From Cristatella mucedo (lineage: Eukaryota > Bryozoa > Phylactolaemata > Cristatellidae), in contig WPIO01000032.1 in the NCBI GenBank assembly GCA_009760855.2, positions 1,467,001 to 1,531,000 of the forward strand: DNA of 64,000 nucleotides, given 5' to 3'. Positions 34,645 to 47,134 of the stretch are shown here, piece by piece; within the stretch, counting starts at the first letter, position 1, and every line of letters starts with the position of its first letter. The notes beneath the pieces were generated by a model that was given only the letters and a program-made list of their open reading frames with translations, made no database searches and was not told where the DNA came from. The translations under genes were made by a program, and so were the position numbers.

Positions 34645-35100
34645 GCCATCTGGGTGCCCTACTCCACAGTTACCTTTCAATAAAGACGGCATCAGCTAGC
34701 TCCTCAATTGAAGCAGGCTAGTTGTAGCAATACGACTGTTCAAACATTTGGACCTGATTAGACAAGAGTACCACATCGAAACTAGTCCAACCATTTGTGA
34801 CATCCATCTTGACTTCTAAAACTCATTACTGACAGATCTTTTGTCCTGTGCTATTAGAGGCTTAAAGTTCGCACAAAAGTGTGCATCTAGCCTTGTCTGT
34901 CATTATTTTCGAAATTTTGACATTTCGTCATTGCTTACTGACCTGCATTGGCTCACCACTAAGCCGCATACGACTTTAAGGTTGTGTAACCAATCTGAAA
35001 TCCTTTGGACACCATGGCTTAAGTTCGTATGCTTCTAAAGCTTGAGACTGACGTCATCAAATCTTTTGACTTGACGATAATCAACAGTAAGCTTGACAAC
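34645..35100 (+). mobile_element. Degenerate LINE family 1 fragment
   Basis: Reads CAIRGLKFAQK, LLTDLHWL and, near 35,020, remnants of the ORF2 C-terminus; homologous to 44,860-45,330. Confidence 0.65.
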
Positions 35101-35104
35101 CATC

Positions 35105-36290
35105 CGTTTTTCATAAAAAATTGCTAGGTCCTCGTGAGCTGTCTTTAGTTTGCTTAAGCGGGCTGCTACTGTGCATGCAATCGCGGGTTAAACGGACCAT
35201 ATTAAAGGTTATGGGAGGTGCTGTGTGATAAGCTGTGGTCTCACTGCTAAAGTATTTTGAAGGCAATTCATAATAAAGTCTGAAAGTCTTGTCAGGCTTC
35301 TGCCGCCACGCGAATAGACTTTGCATCCTTTGGTCTTAACTACGTTTGTTTTGCTCAGCTTTCCCTGCATCCGAGTGAACTGTAATTTTGTAATTTTAAT
35401 TTTAGCGTCACTCTCCGGACTGTGTATGATTGAGTGCATGGTACCAAACGGGTTGCCTGCTAGCCAGCGGCCCCGAGTGTATTCCCGTGTGCTTTCATGC
35501 TTGCCTAAGTGTGACACTTGCGTGATTTACTTGTTTAAGTTAGCACGATGCCTTGACAGTCAATCACTCTTAGCTATTGCTTCTCTCCTAGTGAGTTGCG
35601 AAGTATTTGGATAGATTTTAAGTTCTAGTAGGGTATTTTGCAACGTTTCATAATTTTTACTTGTATTGTATTCTTACAACTGTCAAAAAGGTACCTTGAT
35701 TTTATATTTCGGGCTGCAGACTTACCCATAAACTCGTGACGGCGTTTCGAGCCCTTTTCTAGTAGCGTCCGATAGCCAAACCACGATCAAAGTCACTGGC
35801 CATGCGAAATTCACGCTTAGTGTCTGTAATTACCCTCATGTGAAACAAAATATTCTGGTAGCTCTGGCAAAACATATCCAATGAGTAGTGACTCTCGAAG
35901 TAACTGCAGCCACGATTTAACTGGTCTTTCGCCGTCTTTTCTCTCAATGCAGGGATTTCGGGCCTTGCAATGCATATCTGATTGTTTGTGCGGCTCTTAC
36001 TTCCGTCCATATTCCGTCTGCCACGGCCTAAAGATGAATCAATGTAAACTCCGTTTAGCATTCACCCTAGTTAAAATCGCACCAGGAAACATCTTTCTAT
36101 TGGTCATGCCTCTCACTTTCCATGAGAGCTGCCGGCAACAGCTCTCTGCCCTTTTGTCTAAGGGAAAAATACTGAACTACTCCGCCGTTGTCCTTGTGTA
36201 GGCAAATGTGCTTGAGGGCAGCTAGACCTTTGAGGAATTTATTGCACTGCTTTAACTGAAGCGAGATTGTAAAAGGCTTGTATAAGTAAA
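35105..36290. other. No supported gene
   Basis: Several open frames of 70-106 codons on both strands show no recognisable domain, no splice-consistent partner and no repeat homology that I can see. Confidence 0.4.
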
Positions 36291-36294
36291 AATA

Positions 36295-36780
36295 ACAATA
36301 CGAGTTTTGTATAGCGTCCTAAGAGAACTTAATCTGGAACAAAGCACTTCGCTGCAAAAAAATTAATGACCAAGATTTGGTGACCTGCACTGTATTAAGA
36401 ATTTGACAAAAAATAATAAGTAAAATACGCAGGCCAGCATGCTAAAGCGAACGTGAAGATACTTCGAGCCACTGATGTGTAAAACCGCTGGCACTGGCAG
36501 GCGAGAGGTACCAGACACTCAATAGAGCGCAGGGATACAGGCAGAGCACACTGGAACAAAACAAGACAAGTCCGCTGGATGAAGGAAAGACTGGACCGGA
36601 TGTGTCGTTGGATATGACTTAAAAGATGTTCGAGGTAATTGCATCGCTAGGTAGCAACCGTGGCCTGAAGTGAGTTCCAGTTTTTCGGTGCACACGAGCA
36701 GAAGGTTCGAACGCCAAAAGATTTCAATTTCATAAAATGTGTGAATACTTCCTAGGGTCAAGTGCTTAAATTTCATGACC
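36295..36780 (-). mobile_element. LINE family 1 3'-end fragment
   Basis: Plus strand TATAGCGTCCTAAGAGAACT starts the complement of the 3' tail; farther in, the minus strand reads KSFGVRTFCSCAPKNWNSL, the ORF2 C-terminus. Confidence 0.7.
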
Positions 36781-36784
36781 TAGA

Positions 36785-37480
36785 TCGAGGGTTTGAGTCC
36801 AGCAACAGGATATTTTGTATTACCTGCACTGCAGCACCCAACTTATCATTGGATACTCTAAGGGGGAGTAATTGGCATTAGGACCCTTCTGCTACTACTG
36901 TGTAAATGAGATGGTTTAATCAGCTGAACTTGTATGTTTTCATAGTACGCACTAACATACATATAGGGGTTTGGCAGAATTAATATTTCTAGCATGTTCC
37001 ACAAGACGTGTTAATAGTATCACGAGGTGCAAGCACTTCTAGATACGCTATTCCCTGGGATTTGTATCACTTGTTGCCAGCCTTATGTGTTAATGAAAAG
37101 ACTGTAGCCCTTAGAGTCCATTTTGTGCACGATGATATCAAACTTAGAAGCTGCTGTAATGCATAGTGGGTGAAATATCTAGCCCGGATTTGCCATCCTT
37201 CAGGTCATTTCCACTGTGTGGTTGCCTTGAGACCTAATCATGTTTTTCCAGCTATAATTATCTTAAATGTTAACAACAAATTTGCTCTACGTACAAAATG
37301 TGACGCTCTGTTCCAATGAAGATGCTTTAAGCTGTACGTTTTAGTCTTTCGTGAATTACGCTCTCACACTTTCTCGCTCTTAGTAAATTGTAGAACAGAA
37401 TAGCTTTTGCATGTACGCACACGTTCGCGCCATTTGTGTTTAATATCTCGAAGCTTTTGCTACGCTAGATTGATATACTA
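36785..37480. other. No supported gene
   Basis: Nothing recognisable besides a possible degraded tRNA-like head near 36,780-36,830. Confidence 0.35.
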
Positions 37481-37487
37481 CATTCTC

Positions 37488-37610
<123 letters not shown>

Positions 37611-37711
37611 AAGTAGTCCTACGATTTTCAGTGCTGTCCTGCGACGTGACGGAATACATACTGAGTGAGAACACACCTTTCTTTCTGAACGTTGCTTTTG
37701 CAAGTTCAATA

Positions 37712-37864
37712 GGCCATATAATATAATATAATATAATAGGCCATAATATAATATATAATATAATATATAATATATAATATACAATAAAATATAATATATA
37801 ATATACAATAAAAATAATATATAATATACAATAATATAATATAATAGGCCATAATATAATACCC
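37712..37864. repeat. ATAATATAAT-rich tandem repeat with GGCCAT spacers
   Basis: Irregular tandem TATAATATAA/ATATACAATA units; the block begins, is interrupted and ends with TAGGCCATAATATAAT, giving a three-fold higher-order pattern. Confidence 0.85.
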
Positions 37865-37869
37865 ATTGA

Positions 37870-39360
37870 ATATGGTTAGTATTGTACTTTGCCTTTAATA
37901 TCAGGATATTACTGAATATGACGATAGTGTCGTTCTAAATGCGCAAGAAAGTAATTAATGCACGACGGTTTAACTAGTTTATTTGCTTCTTGACGAACCA
38001 AGTACACCAATTTCAGAAGACAATAGTAAATTTATCTATCTAGATTAGTAACTCCCATGACTTTCCGTTACAACACGAACTTCTTTGATCCAGGTCGCTA
38101 AGTTTTGCCTCCATTAAAGCTCTAGCCCTTGAGACAGTATCTACAGTTACAATGCTCTTAAAGCCTGGAACTTTTGTCAGAGACTGACATATAAAATATC
38201 CTGGCTTTGGGACGTGTAGAATTAAGGTTAAAACAGTCATTCTTCACAAAAACATCTTAATACTTCAAAATTTCTCTAAATCTGTTAGTGTGTGCTAAAA
38301 CCGCTCAAGTATTTATCGCTGACCAGTTGATACATGTCATTTCCTGGCCTCGTGGTATCCATGAAAAATGTTAAAACTAATTTATCAAAGCAATTTTAGC
38401 GCCGACATGTATTTAGAGCGACGAGTTTTATTTTTACAGTAATCCCTTGAGCCAAGTTTGGCTTTCTTCATCAGGCACTAAAAATAAAATGAAATTAGAA
38501 TATACATTATTTCTTAGTAAGCTCTAGGTTAAACCTGAAAAGCTATGTGATGCATGCAAGCAGGGAAGTTATTAAAATTAAGAATGACTGCAAGAATTTG
38601 TTATTCCCCCTGCTGTACTTCTAATGTTGCTTTAAATTTCATAGATTCTTAAAAATTTTTAACTTCAGACGAACAGGACTCACTTGAAAGATAGCTGTAA
38701 ATATAAAGTTGTTAAAAAGCTTGCGTTACGAGAAAAATGTGGAGTACTTTTGCACGCTTATTTCGGTAATTCAGTTTATGTGTCACTTGTTCATTAAGAT
38801 GTTTGCCACTTGAATTCGGTTAAAAATGTTGTTGGATGGGCAAGTTTTGAACACAGTTTTACATTAAATTTTCTTCCTCAATCAAGCCTAAAAAGCAGAA
38901 ATTGTATCTGAGTTACTATCTTGTGAAGTAGTAGGTTTCATCTAGGATTTTTGAAAAAACAGTCACTTTTGAGCAGTAGCTGTTAACAGCAGTTTTTAAT
39001 TTATTTCTATTTTCATTAATTTTACAGATTAAGCACTTTTTTGTGATGAACGACGTTTCACGATATATCTTTCGTGATAAGTTCTAAATAAATACATTTA
39101 AGTTCTTAGAATGCTAGTTCAAGTATACAAGTGCATTAAGCGACCTGTTTGAGAGATGCGATCTAAATTGTATACAAGAATTCGGACAGACCGAAATAAC
39201 TCTTTTAATGTCCGTTGATGTTTGGTTTAATGGATAGACTTGCATTGTACAATTTGAAGATTTTCTGTGCGTTTGCCAAAGTTCCTGAAAAGCGTGAATT
39301 TGGACTTGAGCCGTTTGAAACTGTTATGCCTTCCGACGGCAGCTGAGGATATACATATAA
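37870..39360. other. No supported gene
   Basis: AT-rich, with only one short minus frame (38,040-38,240) lacking known motifs. Confidence 0.4.
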
Positions 39361-39361
39361 A

Positions 39362-39512
39362 TAAATAAATATAATTCATTTATTTAGCACCCCAAGAGAA
39401 CTTAATCTATATTCAGGCACTTCAAATATGCCTCTGGGCTCGAGCCCACGACCTCAGTCACACCTTGGTCGGGGCGAGTACCTTAACCGCTAGACCAAAC
39501 CAGCTCGTATCC
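39362..39512 (-). mobile_element. tRNA-derived SINE, family B
   Basis: AAATAAATAAAT tail, then CCAAGAGAACTTAATCT, GGCACTTCAAATATGCC, and the complement of a tRNA-like head (GGGCTCGAGCCCACGACCTC; ACCTTAACCGCTAGACC). Confidence 0.75.
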
Positions 39513-39599
39513 ATTTAATGCAACGAATTCAATTAATCTTGAAGAGACAAGTTCACACTTTTAGCATTATTTGACGAAATTTCGACGACAACTTCTACA

Positions 39600-40970
39600 T
39601 TTTACCTCCAAATAGACGAGACGCCAGATTTCCTGGGAAATGAAGCATAGTTTTTGATGGGGTGACAGATGAATCTATGAGACTGGGCAATAGGTTGGTG
39701 ACATGCTTGTCAAGCTGCTCTTCAACGCGACACTAAGTTTTCCATGAGCTTATTACTAACTTCTCTACTCAGGTTAAAGAGCTTGCAAAACATGAATTCT
39801 AAAATTGAGCCAGCACTCAACAATATTGCGTCTTTTCTACTTGGACTATCAACAAAATGTTTCAACGTTTTTATTGCCTTTAGAAGATCTCTGAGATTTA
39901 AAATCCAATCACTCAATCATTTTTATTTCTAGTGCCTTAAATTTGATTAGTGTCTCAAGGAAGGCGACTTCTGTATTTAATTACGTCTCTAGCATTGTTG
40001 GGATGGAGTTCTGATGTGTCCCCACGTCAAGACGCAGTTCAATCTCGCGTCCAAACTCAGCTTTACTTCGGATTGAAAGACGTTTTTTCTAATGGTAGAT
40101 TTTTTGATTAGCTTAAAAAAAGCTTGTGTGATTTCCTGAGCAGATTGTTGTAATCAACGTCACCTTTTAATGTATAGTCTCTAATCACTTCAAAATCGGT
40201 ACCTGCTTAAAAAAGTTCCCGATATATTTACATTGTTACTATACAGGTTTAAATCTTTTATCTTCGTATTTATCTCGTACAATGTGTCACATACTCTAAG
40301 GTGCGTACCATGGCTTAAGCAGAACTGTCCAATGTCATCGATGTAGCTGATGAATTTATTACTTACCGCTTCTCCGTCCTGAGTAGATCCCAATAAAATC
40401 GTCTCAATTGTTACTCCCAACTTTCAAATGCTGTTTTGGTTGTTCGAAATAGCGAGAGCGGTGCACGAACCAAATATGCGAATAAGACTCGTCTTGATTG
40501 TTCTTTTATTGCCGCCATCAAGAATGTTGACAGCAAAAAATCGACGTCCTCTCATGGTTGTGTATTCATCCACAGTCATACTAAACTCTACTTATCTCTT
40601 GAGTTTTCCCTTGATGTCAGCACTCGCTTTGTTTCTCTTTTCTCCGTAGTCGTGATGGACCAGCTTCATCCCAATGCTTTCGTTCGCTGGAAGTTTTAAT
40701 CCGTCCCACGAGGTTGATTGCCGTGTAATCTTGTTTCTAGCCTAAGTTCTAACCGATATTCCACCAGTAGCCAGCTCGTTAACAATCACTTTTAGGCACT
40801 TTCGCCCCTGGAAATTGGCAATCGTTTTTTTCTCTTATTGTTCACATGCTCTTCTTATATGTAAACCCTTCATTAGCTTTCTCAAAATCAATTCCATGTA
40901 TTTTCAGATAATCCTTCAAACTTGTCGTTGTGTTTCCAGAACAGTTGATGATTTTATTGTCTCCTTTCAG
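39600..40970 (-). pseudogene. hAT-type transposase remnant with BED-finger-like N-terminus
   Basis: On the minus strand broken frames read, in order: a BED-finger-like NCSGNTTTSLKDYLKIHGI (about 40,940-40,880), HHDYGEKRNKASADIKGKL (about 40,650), FSMTVDEYTTMRGRRFF (about 40,580), FGSCTA, DGEAVSNKF then QFCLSHGTHLRVCDTLYE (40,370-40,260), and SDWILNLRDLLKAIKTLKHF (39,920-39,850). This order, catalytic-core DEYT and the HGTHLRVCD helix are typical of hAT transposases of the BED-finger type. At least four frame changes and several stops make it inactive. No terminal inverted repeats were found by eye. Confidence 0.75.
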
Positions 40971-40971
40971 G

Positions 40972-41040
40972 AAATTCAAAGTGCTTAGAAAAAGATTGAG
41001 TTCTCTGAGGGTGCTTCATCAAGTGTGTTATCATTATTAT
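40972..41040 (+). mobile_element. LINE family 1 3' tail
   Basis: CAAAGTGCTTAGAAAAAGATTGAG then TTCTCTGAGGGTGCTTCATC and an (ATT)n end; directly followed by a family A SINE. Confidence 0.7.
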
Positions 41041-41044
41041 TATT

Positions 41045-41240
41045 ACCGTTCGCATTGCCGTAATGGCTCACTAGGCAAGGTGGTTGCTTTTCACGACCTC
41101 GGCATCAAGGTCGTGGGTTTGAATCCTGCGGTGGGCAATCTTTTATAGCCACTGCAAGCAGTGGTGATAATCGTAAAGGCTCTTCTGTCGCTATACAAAA
41201 AGAGGCTGTTAAATCAGCTAGTATTTATTTTAGCTCATCT
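41045..41240 (+). mobile_element. tRNA-derived SINE, family A
   Basis: TGGCTCACTAGGCAAGGTGG (A-box region) and GTGGGTTTGAATCCTGC (B box) are spaced as in a tRNA gene; tail CTGCAAGCAGTGGTGATAATC and AAAGAGGCTGTTAAATCAGC is shared with the copies at 24.2 and 25.2 kb. Confidence 0.8.
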
Positions 41241-41244
41241 GTAG

Positions 41245-42485
41245 TTGGATTCTTTTATTTTGTGGCGTATTCCAGAACTGAAGACACGGAGAAAATATTT
41301 GCTGATGCCACTAGATCAATTTACTTATTATCGTACCTGATTTTTTTCAAAATTGCACTAATTTCAGTTTTTGGCCAATTAAATAAACTTATAACAAATC
41401 ATTACACGTTAAAAAGAAAGTTAAAAATAATATTTTCCGTTGCATATTTTATATGCATAATGAACGTATGACCTTCATTTATAGTATCTGTTTGGCTTAA
41501 AAATTTCCCTTAGAATCAGTAAATAAGTCATAAGCCAGTTTTTACCGTCTTTCTATTTTGGGCGAAAAACGGCTGTTTTACTGTTACTGGGAAACAGCTA
41601 CCAGAAGCCCTAGTAGCATTATTCAGGCGCTTATAAACACTTGAAAAATGCATGCTTGTGGATTATGACGTTTTTTGATGAGGAACAGGCAATTCTATGA
41701 AAGTGCTGCAGCTATTTATCAACAATACTTGTGCACCTGTCTAGGTTAAAAAATCAAAGTAAGATAAGAGCTAAATGCAAGAAGTTATCGCTTGAAAAAT
41801 GGCTTAAACATCAACAGGTTGGTTTCTCGATTGTAGGTGATAGAAGTAGAGTAGTAAACTAAAATAATTACGCAGTTTTTTCACCTATGCCTCCATTACA
41901 CCGAAAATTCCTACCAGCAGCTGACAGTAAGTGCCACACCCGAGGCACTATATGCCTCTAAACTGGGAACCATTAACTCGAAGTTATTCCCCATAATATT
42001 ACTAAAATGCACCAATTCATATGTTTAAAATACAAGGTCGCAATGGCAATGCTGTTAAATATATCGTTCTACAGGTTTAGCAGATTACACTAACACTGCA
42101 AAAAAGACAAACAAGACATCTTCAAGCTTATAGTTGAGAGGGTGTAGCGCTGCCGCCTCTAATATTTGGTGTACACAATGTTAAACCAGTTATATTAGTT
42201 CAGCTCGCAGCAAAGAGCGAGTATTGTTTTAATGCTCATCGGGTTGCTAATTCAAGAACCGATGACTAATTGATATCGGTAGTTGACTTTTGATGATGCT
42301 TTTTACAGCTGATGCGGCACCTGTGATATATTGAATAATTTACTCGGTAAAAGAATTAACTAGCAATCAATTGAGAACATAAATAAAAAGTACAACACAA
42401 TACTGTCTGGGAATATTCGTATTCACACAAAGCTTCAAAAAAAGTAAAAACGACCTCTTTTCAATGCAATCGTTTATCTTTTCTT
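41245..42485. other. No supported gene
   Basis: AT-rich unique-looking sequence without domains. Confidence 0.4.
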
Positions 42486-42489
42486 CTCA

Positions 42490-44435
42490 TTGCTCCACTT
42501 AATCATAATAATGCACTTGATAAAACACCCTCAGAGAACGAAATCTCTTCCTAGGCACTTTGCATTTGCTGCAAGGGGAAACACGATTCAATCTTAAGTA
42601 ATATCGTGCTTGATAAACAACATGAACGACTGAGTTAGGGGTGACATGCACAGGGTCAGCATGCAAATGTGGTGGGTGGCAGCATGCATAGTGTCAGCAC
42701 GCATAAGCACATGAAGGATTAATCACAGGGACACACTAAATGCTGACATAAATAGATGTATTTTTTAGTTTTTTTTTAAATGTGGTCAAGTCAGGGGATG
42801 TTCTGACGCAAGTCGGGAGGGAGTTCCAGATTTTGGGAGCATACGAACTAAATGCACTGCCTCCGAAGGATTTGAGGTTTGTACGAGGTATTTGTAGACT
42901 GTTGGATTCCGAAAAGTGGGTGGTACGATGCATGGCCTGGTGGTGGAGTAGATCTAAGAGATAGGCTAGAGCCAAAGAAGGAAGTGACCTAAAAGTGAGT
43001 GACAAAACTTTGAAGTCGATCCGTTGCTAGACTGGAAGCCAGTGCAGGTCGGCGAGAAGTGGTGTGATGTGGCAACTGCGACGTTCACGACAGACAAGCC
43101 TAGCTGCAGAGTTTTGCACAAGCGAGGATCAACTTAGACGTGGTATCCTTATCTAAACAAGCCCGAATTTTAGCAAAATTATGAAGCTGAAAATAGGCAG
43201 ATTTGACCGTGGAGCTGATATGGTCGTCTAATGAGAGGTCGCTTTGGAATATGACACCTAGATTTCGAGCTGATTCGACAGGAGATATGCTGGCAGAGCC
43301 AATTTTGAGCGTCAGCCTTTCCAATTTCTGAATCACACTGGGTTTGCCCATAACTAGTAAGTTAGTTTTGTCATCATTTAGTTTAAGAAAATTTGCTGCC
43401 ATCCATGTGCGGATGTCATCAATGCATGCAGCAAGTGAGTTGAGAGAATTTGAGGTGCTCGAAGGCTGGGAGGGATCAAAGCAAAGGTACAACTGAGTGT
43501 CATCCGCATAGAAGTGAAAGCCTAGATTGTGCTTGGCAATCACATCAGCAAGAGGGAGAGTATAAACCGTGAAAAGAACCGGACCTAGCACGGAGCCCTG
43601 AGGTACTCCATATTTCAGAGGTACTTCAGATGATCTTTGTCCATTCACGTCAAAAATCTGGAGTTTCTCACTGAGATACAATCTAAACCATTGTAGAGCA
43701 GTGCCAGTGATGCCCAAGCGAGATAAGAGGCGGTCTAGAAGAACTTTGTGATCAATAGTGTCAAAAGCTGCCGAAAGATCGAGCTAAACAAGCAGAGATA
43801 CTCTACCCATGTCTGCATTTCTAAGTAGGTCGTTGTATACCCTAAGCAATGCTGACTCTATGGAGTGATTATCTCTAAAACCATACTGGAACTTACTATC
43901 AAGGTTTGAGGTTTCAATATATGAGATTAGCTTGTCTGCTACGACCCATTCCAGTGTCTTAGATAGGAATGGTAGAAATGAGACTGGGCGGTAGTTGCTC
44001 AAGTTCTCTCGGTCTAGTGTCGCTTTCTTGAGAAGTGGCCTGACTACAGCTTTTTTGAAAGGTGCTGGGACATGACCTGAGGCTAATGACATATTAATTA
44101 TGTTATTTATGCATGGCAGCAGCAGATCAATGCAACGTAGGAGCAGGATAGTGGGAATAGGGTCCAGAGGACTTGTTGTCTTCTTTGATTGGGATATGAA
44201 CTTTAGGACGAGATCACTAGTTACCTGCTTGAATGTAGACATTGAGGTGCAGCCAGGAATCGGGAAAAGCATTCTAGGGGGATGCTGTCATCGCAGCGAT
44301 GGACTCCCTAATATTATCTAGCTTCTGCACAAAGAATTGAGAGAAGCGAGGGCTAGATCATCACAAGGATCGTCAGGAAAGAAGCTAATCTGGGAGCGGT
44401 TGACGAGATGGTTGATCGTCGACATCAGCATTTTT
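42490..44435 (-). mobile_element. CR1/L2-like LINE copy, best-preserved reverse transcriptase
   Basis: The minus strand from 44,272 encodes one long reverse-transcriptase frame broken only by TAG at 43781-43783: NYRPVSFLPFLSKTLEWVV, QYGFRDNHSIESALL, LDLSAAFDTIDHK, GVPQGSVLGPVLFTVY, HFYADDTQLYL (43,518-43,490) and NLGVIFQSDLSLDDH. A deletion after 43,140 removes part of the thumb, then the C-terminal LKSFGGSAFSSYAPKIWNSL and TSPDLTTFKKKLK follow, and the 3' UTR ends in an inverse ATT tract near 42,500. The endonuclease half is missing (5' truncation). Domain order and motifs fit CR1/L2-clade non-LTR elements. Confidence 0.9.
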
Positions 44436-44439
44436 TTAT

Positions 44440-45582
44440 TTATACTCGTCCTCATGCCGATGTGATTGCCATGCAGAATTTAAGCTTTAACTTCTATGCG
44501 AATGACACTCAGTTGTACCTTTGCTTGATCCCTCCCAGATCTCCAGCGCATCGAACTCCCTCAACTCCCTAGCTGCATGCATTGATAAAGTATGCACATA
44601 GGTAGCAGCAAGTTTTCTTGAACTAAATGCTGGTTAAAACAACTGACTAGTTATGGGAAAAACTGATTTAGAAATTGGAAAGGATAGCTCTCAAAATCGG
44701 CTTTGCCAGCATATCTCCTGTTGAATGTGCATGAAATCTAGGTGTCATGTTCCAAAAAGATGTTTTTTAGACAACACCCATCAGCTCCTCTTACAAGTCT
44801 GCCTACTTTCAGCTACACAACCTTGCTAAAATAAATTCTGCTTTGTTACACATCTAAGTTGGTCCATGCATTTGTGACATCCCATCATGACTTCTGTAAA
44901 TCACTGTTTGCTGGTCAACCGGCCTGTGCAATCGGGCGCTTACAGCTGATGCAAAACTTTGCAGCAAGGCTTGTCTGTCGTGGGCGCCGTAGTTGCGATT
45001 TCATACCACTTCTCGCTGACCTGCACTGGCTACCAGTCGAGCAACGCATCGACATCAAGGTTTTATGTCCCTTCATTCTCACTTTCAGGTCCATTCATTC
45101 TTTGGCTCCAGCCTACCTATTAGATCCACTGCCCCACCAGGCTAAGCATCGTACCACCCGCCATTCGGAATCAAACTGTTCAGCTATACCTCGTAAAAAC
45201 CTCAAATCCTTTTAAGACCGTGCCTTGAGTTCGTATGCTCCGGAAGCCTAGAACTCACTCCCGACTTGTATCACATTCCCTGACATGACCACGCTTAAAA
45301 AGAAATTAAATACTTTCCTATCTATAGCACATTTAGTGGATCCTTGTGATTTTACATGTATGTGCTTATGGCTACTGACACTGTGCATGCTGGCAATAAC
45401 CCAACTTGCATGCTGACCCTGAGCATGTCAACCTAACCATGTTATTCTAGCTGTTTATCGAGCATGCCACCACTAACCATTCGAACGTGATCCCCTTTCA
45501 GCAAATGTAAAGTGCCTAGAAAGAGATCAAGTTCTCTGAGGGTATTTTATCAAATGTGTTGTGATGATTATTATTTTTATTA
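44440..45582 (+). mobile_element. LINE family 1 copy, 5'-truncated, head-to-head with the previous one
   Basis: Begins within the palm region (catalytic motif changed to YANDTQLYL near 44,493) and continues through the thumb (HAFVTSHHDFCKSLFAGQPA, LLADLHWLPVEQRIDIKVL) to the C-terminus and a 3' UTR ending TTATTATTTTTATT near 45,580. Frameshifted near 44,530-44,860. Confidence 0.85.
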
Positions 45583-45589
45583 AGGCTGA

Positions 45590-46540
45590 CTTGGTAATTT
45601 GAGAACTGCTTTGCCTAAAATGGTCACTTAAATTTTGTTGTTGTTATTATTATTATTTTGCTCATGTTGAACCGTAACTTTGAAATGATTGAAATTTTCA
45701 TGAGAAAACCCAATATCTCATTGAACAAAGAATATTAAAATGTTATGGACATTGAATGAGGAGCAGGCAGTATTTTAGTAATCAAATATAAGAATAAGCT
45801 CATTCGCATTAGTATTATGAGTAGTAATAAAATGGTTGCGCAAAATTGTTGTGTTAAATTAATATTTCGCTTATATCTAGAGATTCATCAGAAGCAGTGA
45901 TAAAAATTAACAGGCTCAACGATAGCCATGGATACCAATGGTACACGAAGAAAACATCTGCAGCTGAAAATGTTTTCTGCCAGATTGAGGGAAGAGCTCT
46001 GCAATGCTTACCTCTGAAATAAATACTTCACGGGTTAAAATCTTTCTTTAGGTATTAAGCGATATATGTATTGATAATTCTTTCTCAAGAGATGCTAAAT
46101 GGCCACGCAAGATATCCTAAAATGAAGGGAGGTAAATAAAAAGCTATTAACTTCCTCTTTAAGCGAACAAAACATTAGTAACCATCGCTTGGGCAGTACC
46201 CAATTTGGTGACTAGGTACTAACTAACCCAGTTAGAAAACCTGCTGAAAGCCACCGAAGTGTGATTCAATGCAAGGCTGATTACGGTCGGCATTGAGAAG
46301 TTGATGCATCGGGTGTATTTTATCAAAGGCTGCTAACTTTACAATTGTAGGTCCCTACTGCTAAGCGATAAGGCAATGGTGCGGACAGGCAATCTCTCCC
46401 TATGCTGGCGGTATAACTTGGCTAGACTGTGATATTCAAGGCAAGTCGGCTTGAGGGAACTTAAATGCTTGGAGGTGCTTCTTTACCACTAAATGCATTC
46501 ATGCAATCGTGGGTGGAAAATCCTAAAAGTTTTAAAAGTG
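45590..46540. other. No supported gene
   Basis: No domain or clear repeat. Confidence 0.4.
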
Positions 46541-46544
46541 AATA

Positions 46545-46678
46545 TAACTCTCTTGTATAGCGTATTAAAAAAGAACTTAATCTCTATTCAGGCGCTTCAC
46601 ATATGCCATGGGCCCGAGCCTACTACCTCAGCAGATGATGGTCGGTGGGAACACACTAACCACTCGGCCATTTCTTAG
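46545..46678 (-). mobile_element. tRNA-derived SINE, family B
   Basis: Complement arrangement TTGTATAGCG, AAGAACTTAATCTCTATTCA, GGCGCTTCACATATGCCATG and a tRNA-like head with ACTAACCACTCGGCC. Confidence 0.7.
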
Positions 46679-46984
46679 AACTCAATTGACCAACAACAAA
46701 CCTGAACTCATCAGCATTAACTAGTCTTCTGTTTGATGAGCCTGTGTATTACTGCAAAAGAGAAAGATCAATAGAAAATATTGCAGAAGAAATCTGGTAT
46801 AAAAATATTGTATAACCTAAAAACTTTGCTTCTTGAGATGGGGCTGTGATAATAGTCCGCTTCTGATGAGGGATAGTCTTTGCTTAACATTTCTTTAGTT
46901 GAGCGAAGAATGCTCCGATCATTAGTCGCGGCATTGTAACTCTGTCGTTTAAGAGCTTGTAAATAGCCCAATTAAAATATGCAG

Positions 46985-47132
46985 CATTATTATTTAATAG
47001 CCCCAAAAGAAAACAAACTCTATCAAGGCGCTTCTAATATGCCATAGGGCTCGAGCCCACGGTCAGCCATTACATTCAACTTGACCTCTGTCATCAACGG
47101 CGAGCACCTTAACTCCTGGGTTAAGTTTACCG
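46985..47132 (-). mobile_element. tRNA-derived SINE, family B
   Basis: ATTATTTAATAGCCCC, CAAGGCGCTTCTAATATGCC, GGGCTCGAGCCCACGG and CACCTTAACTCCTGGG; an extra 20 bases split the tRNA-like head. Confidence 0.65.
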
Positions 47133-47134
47133 GA

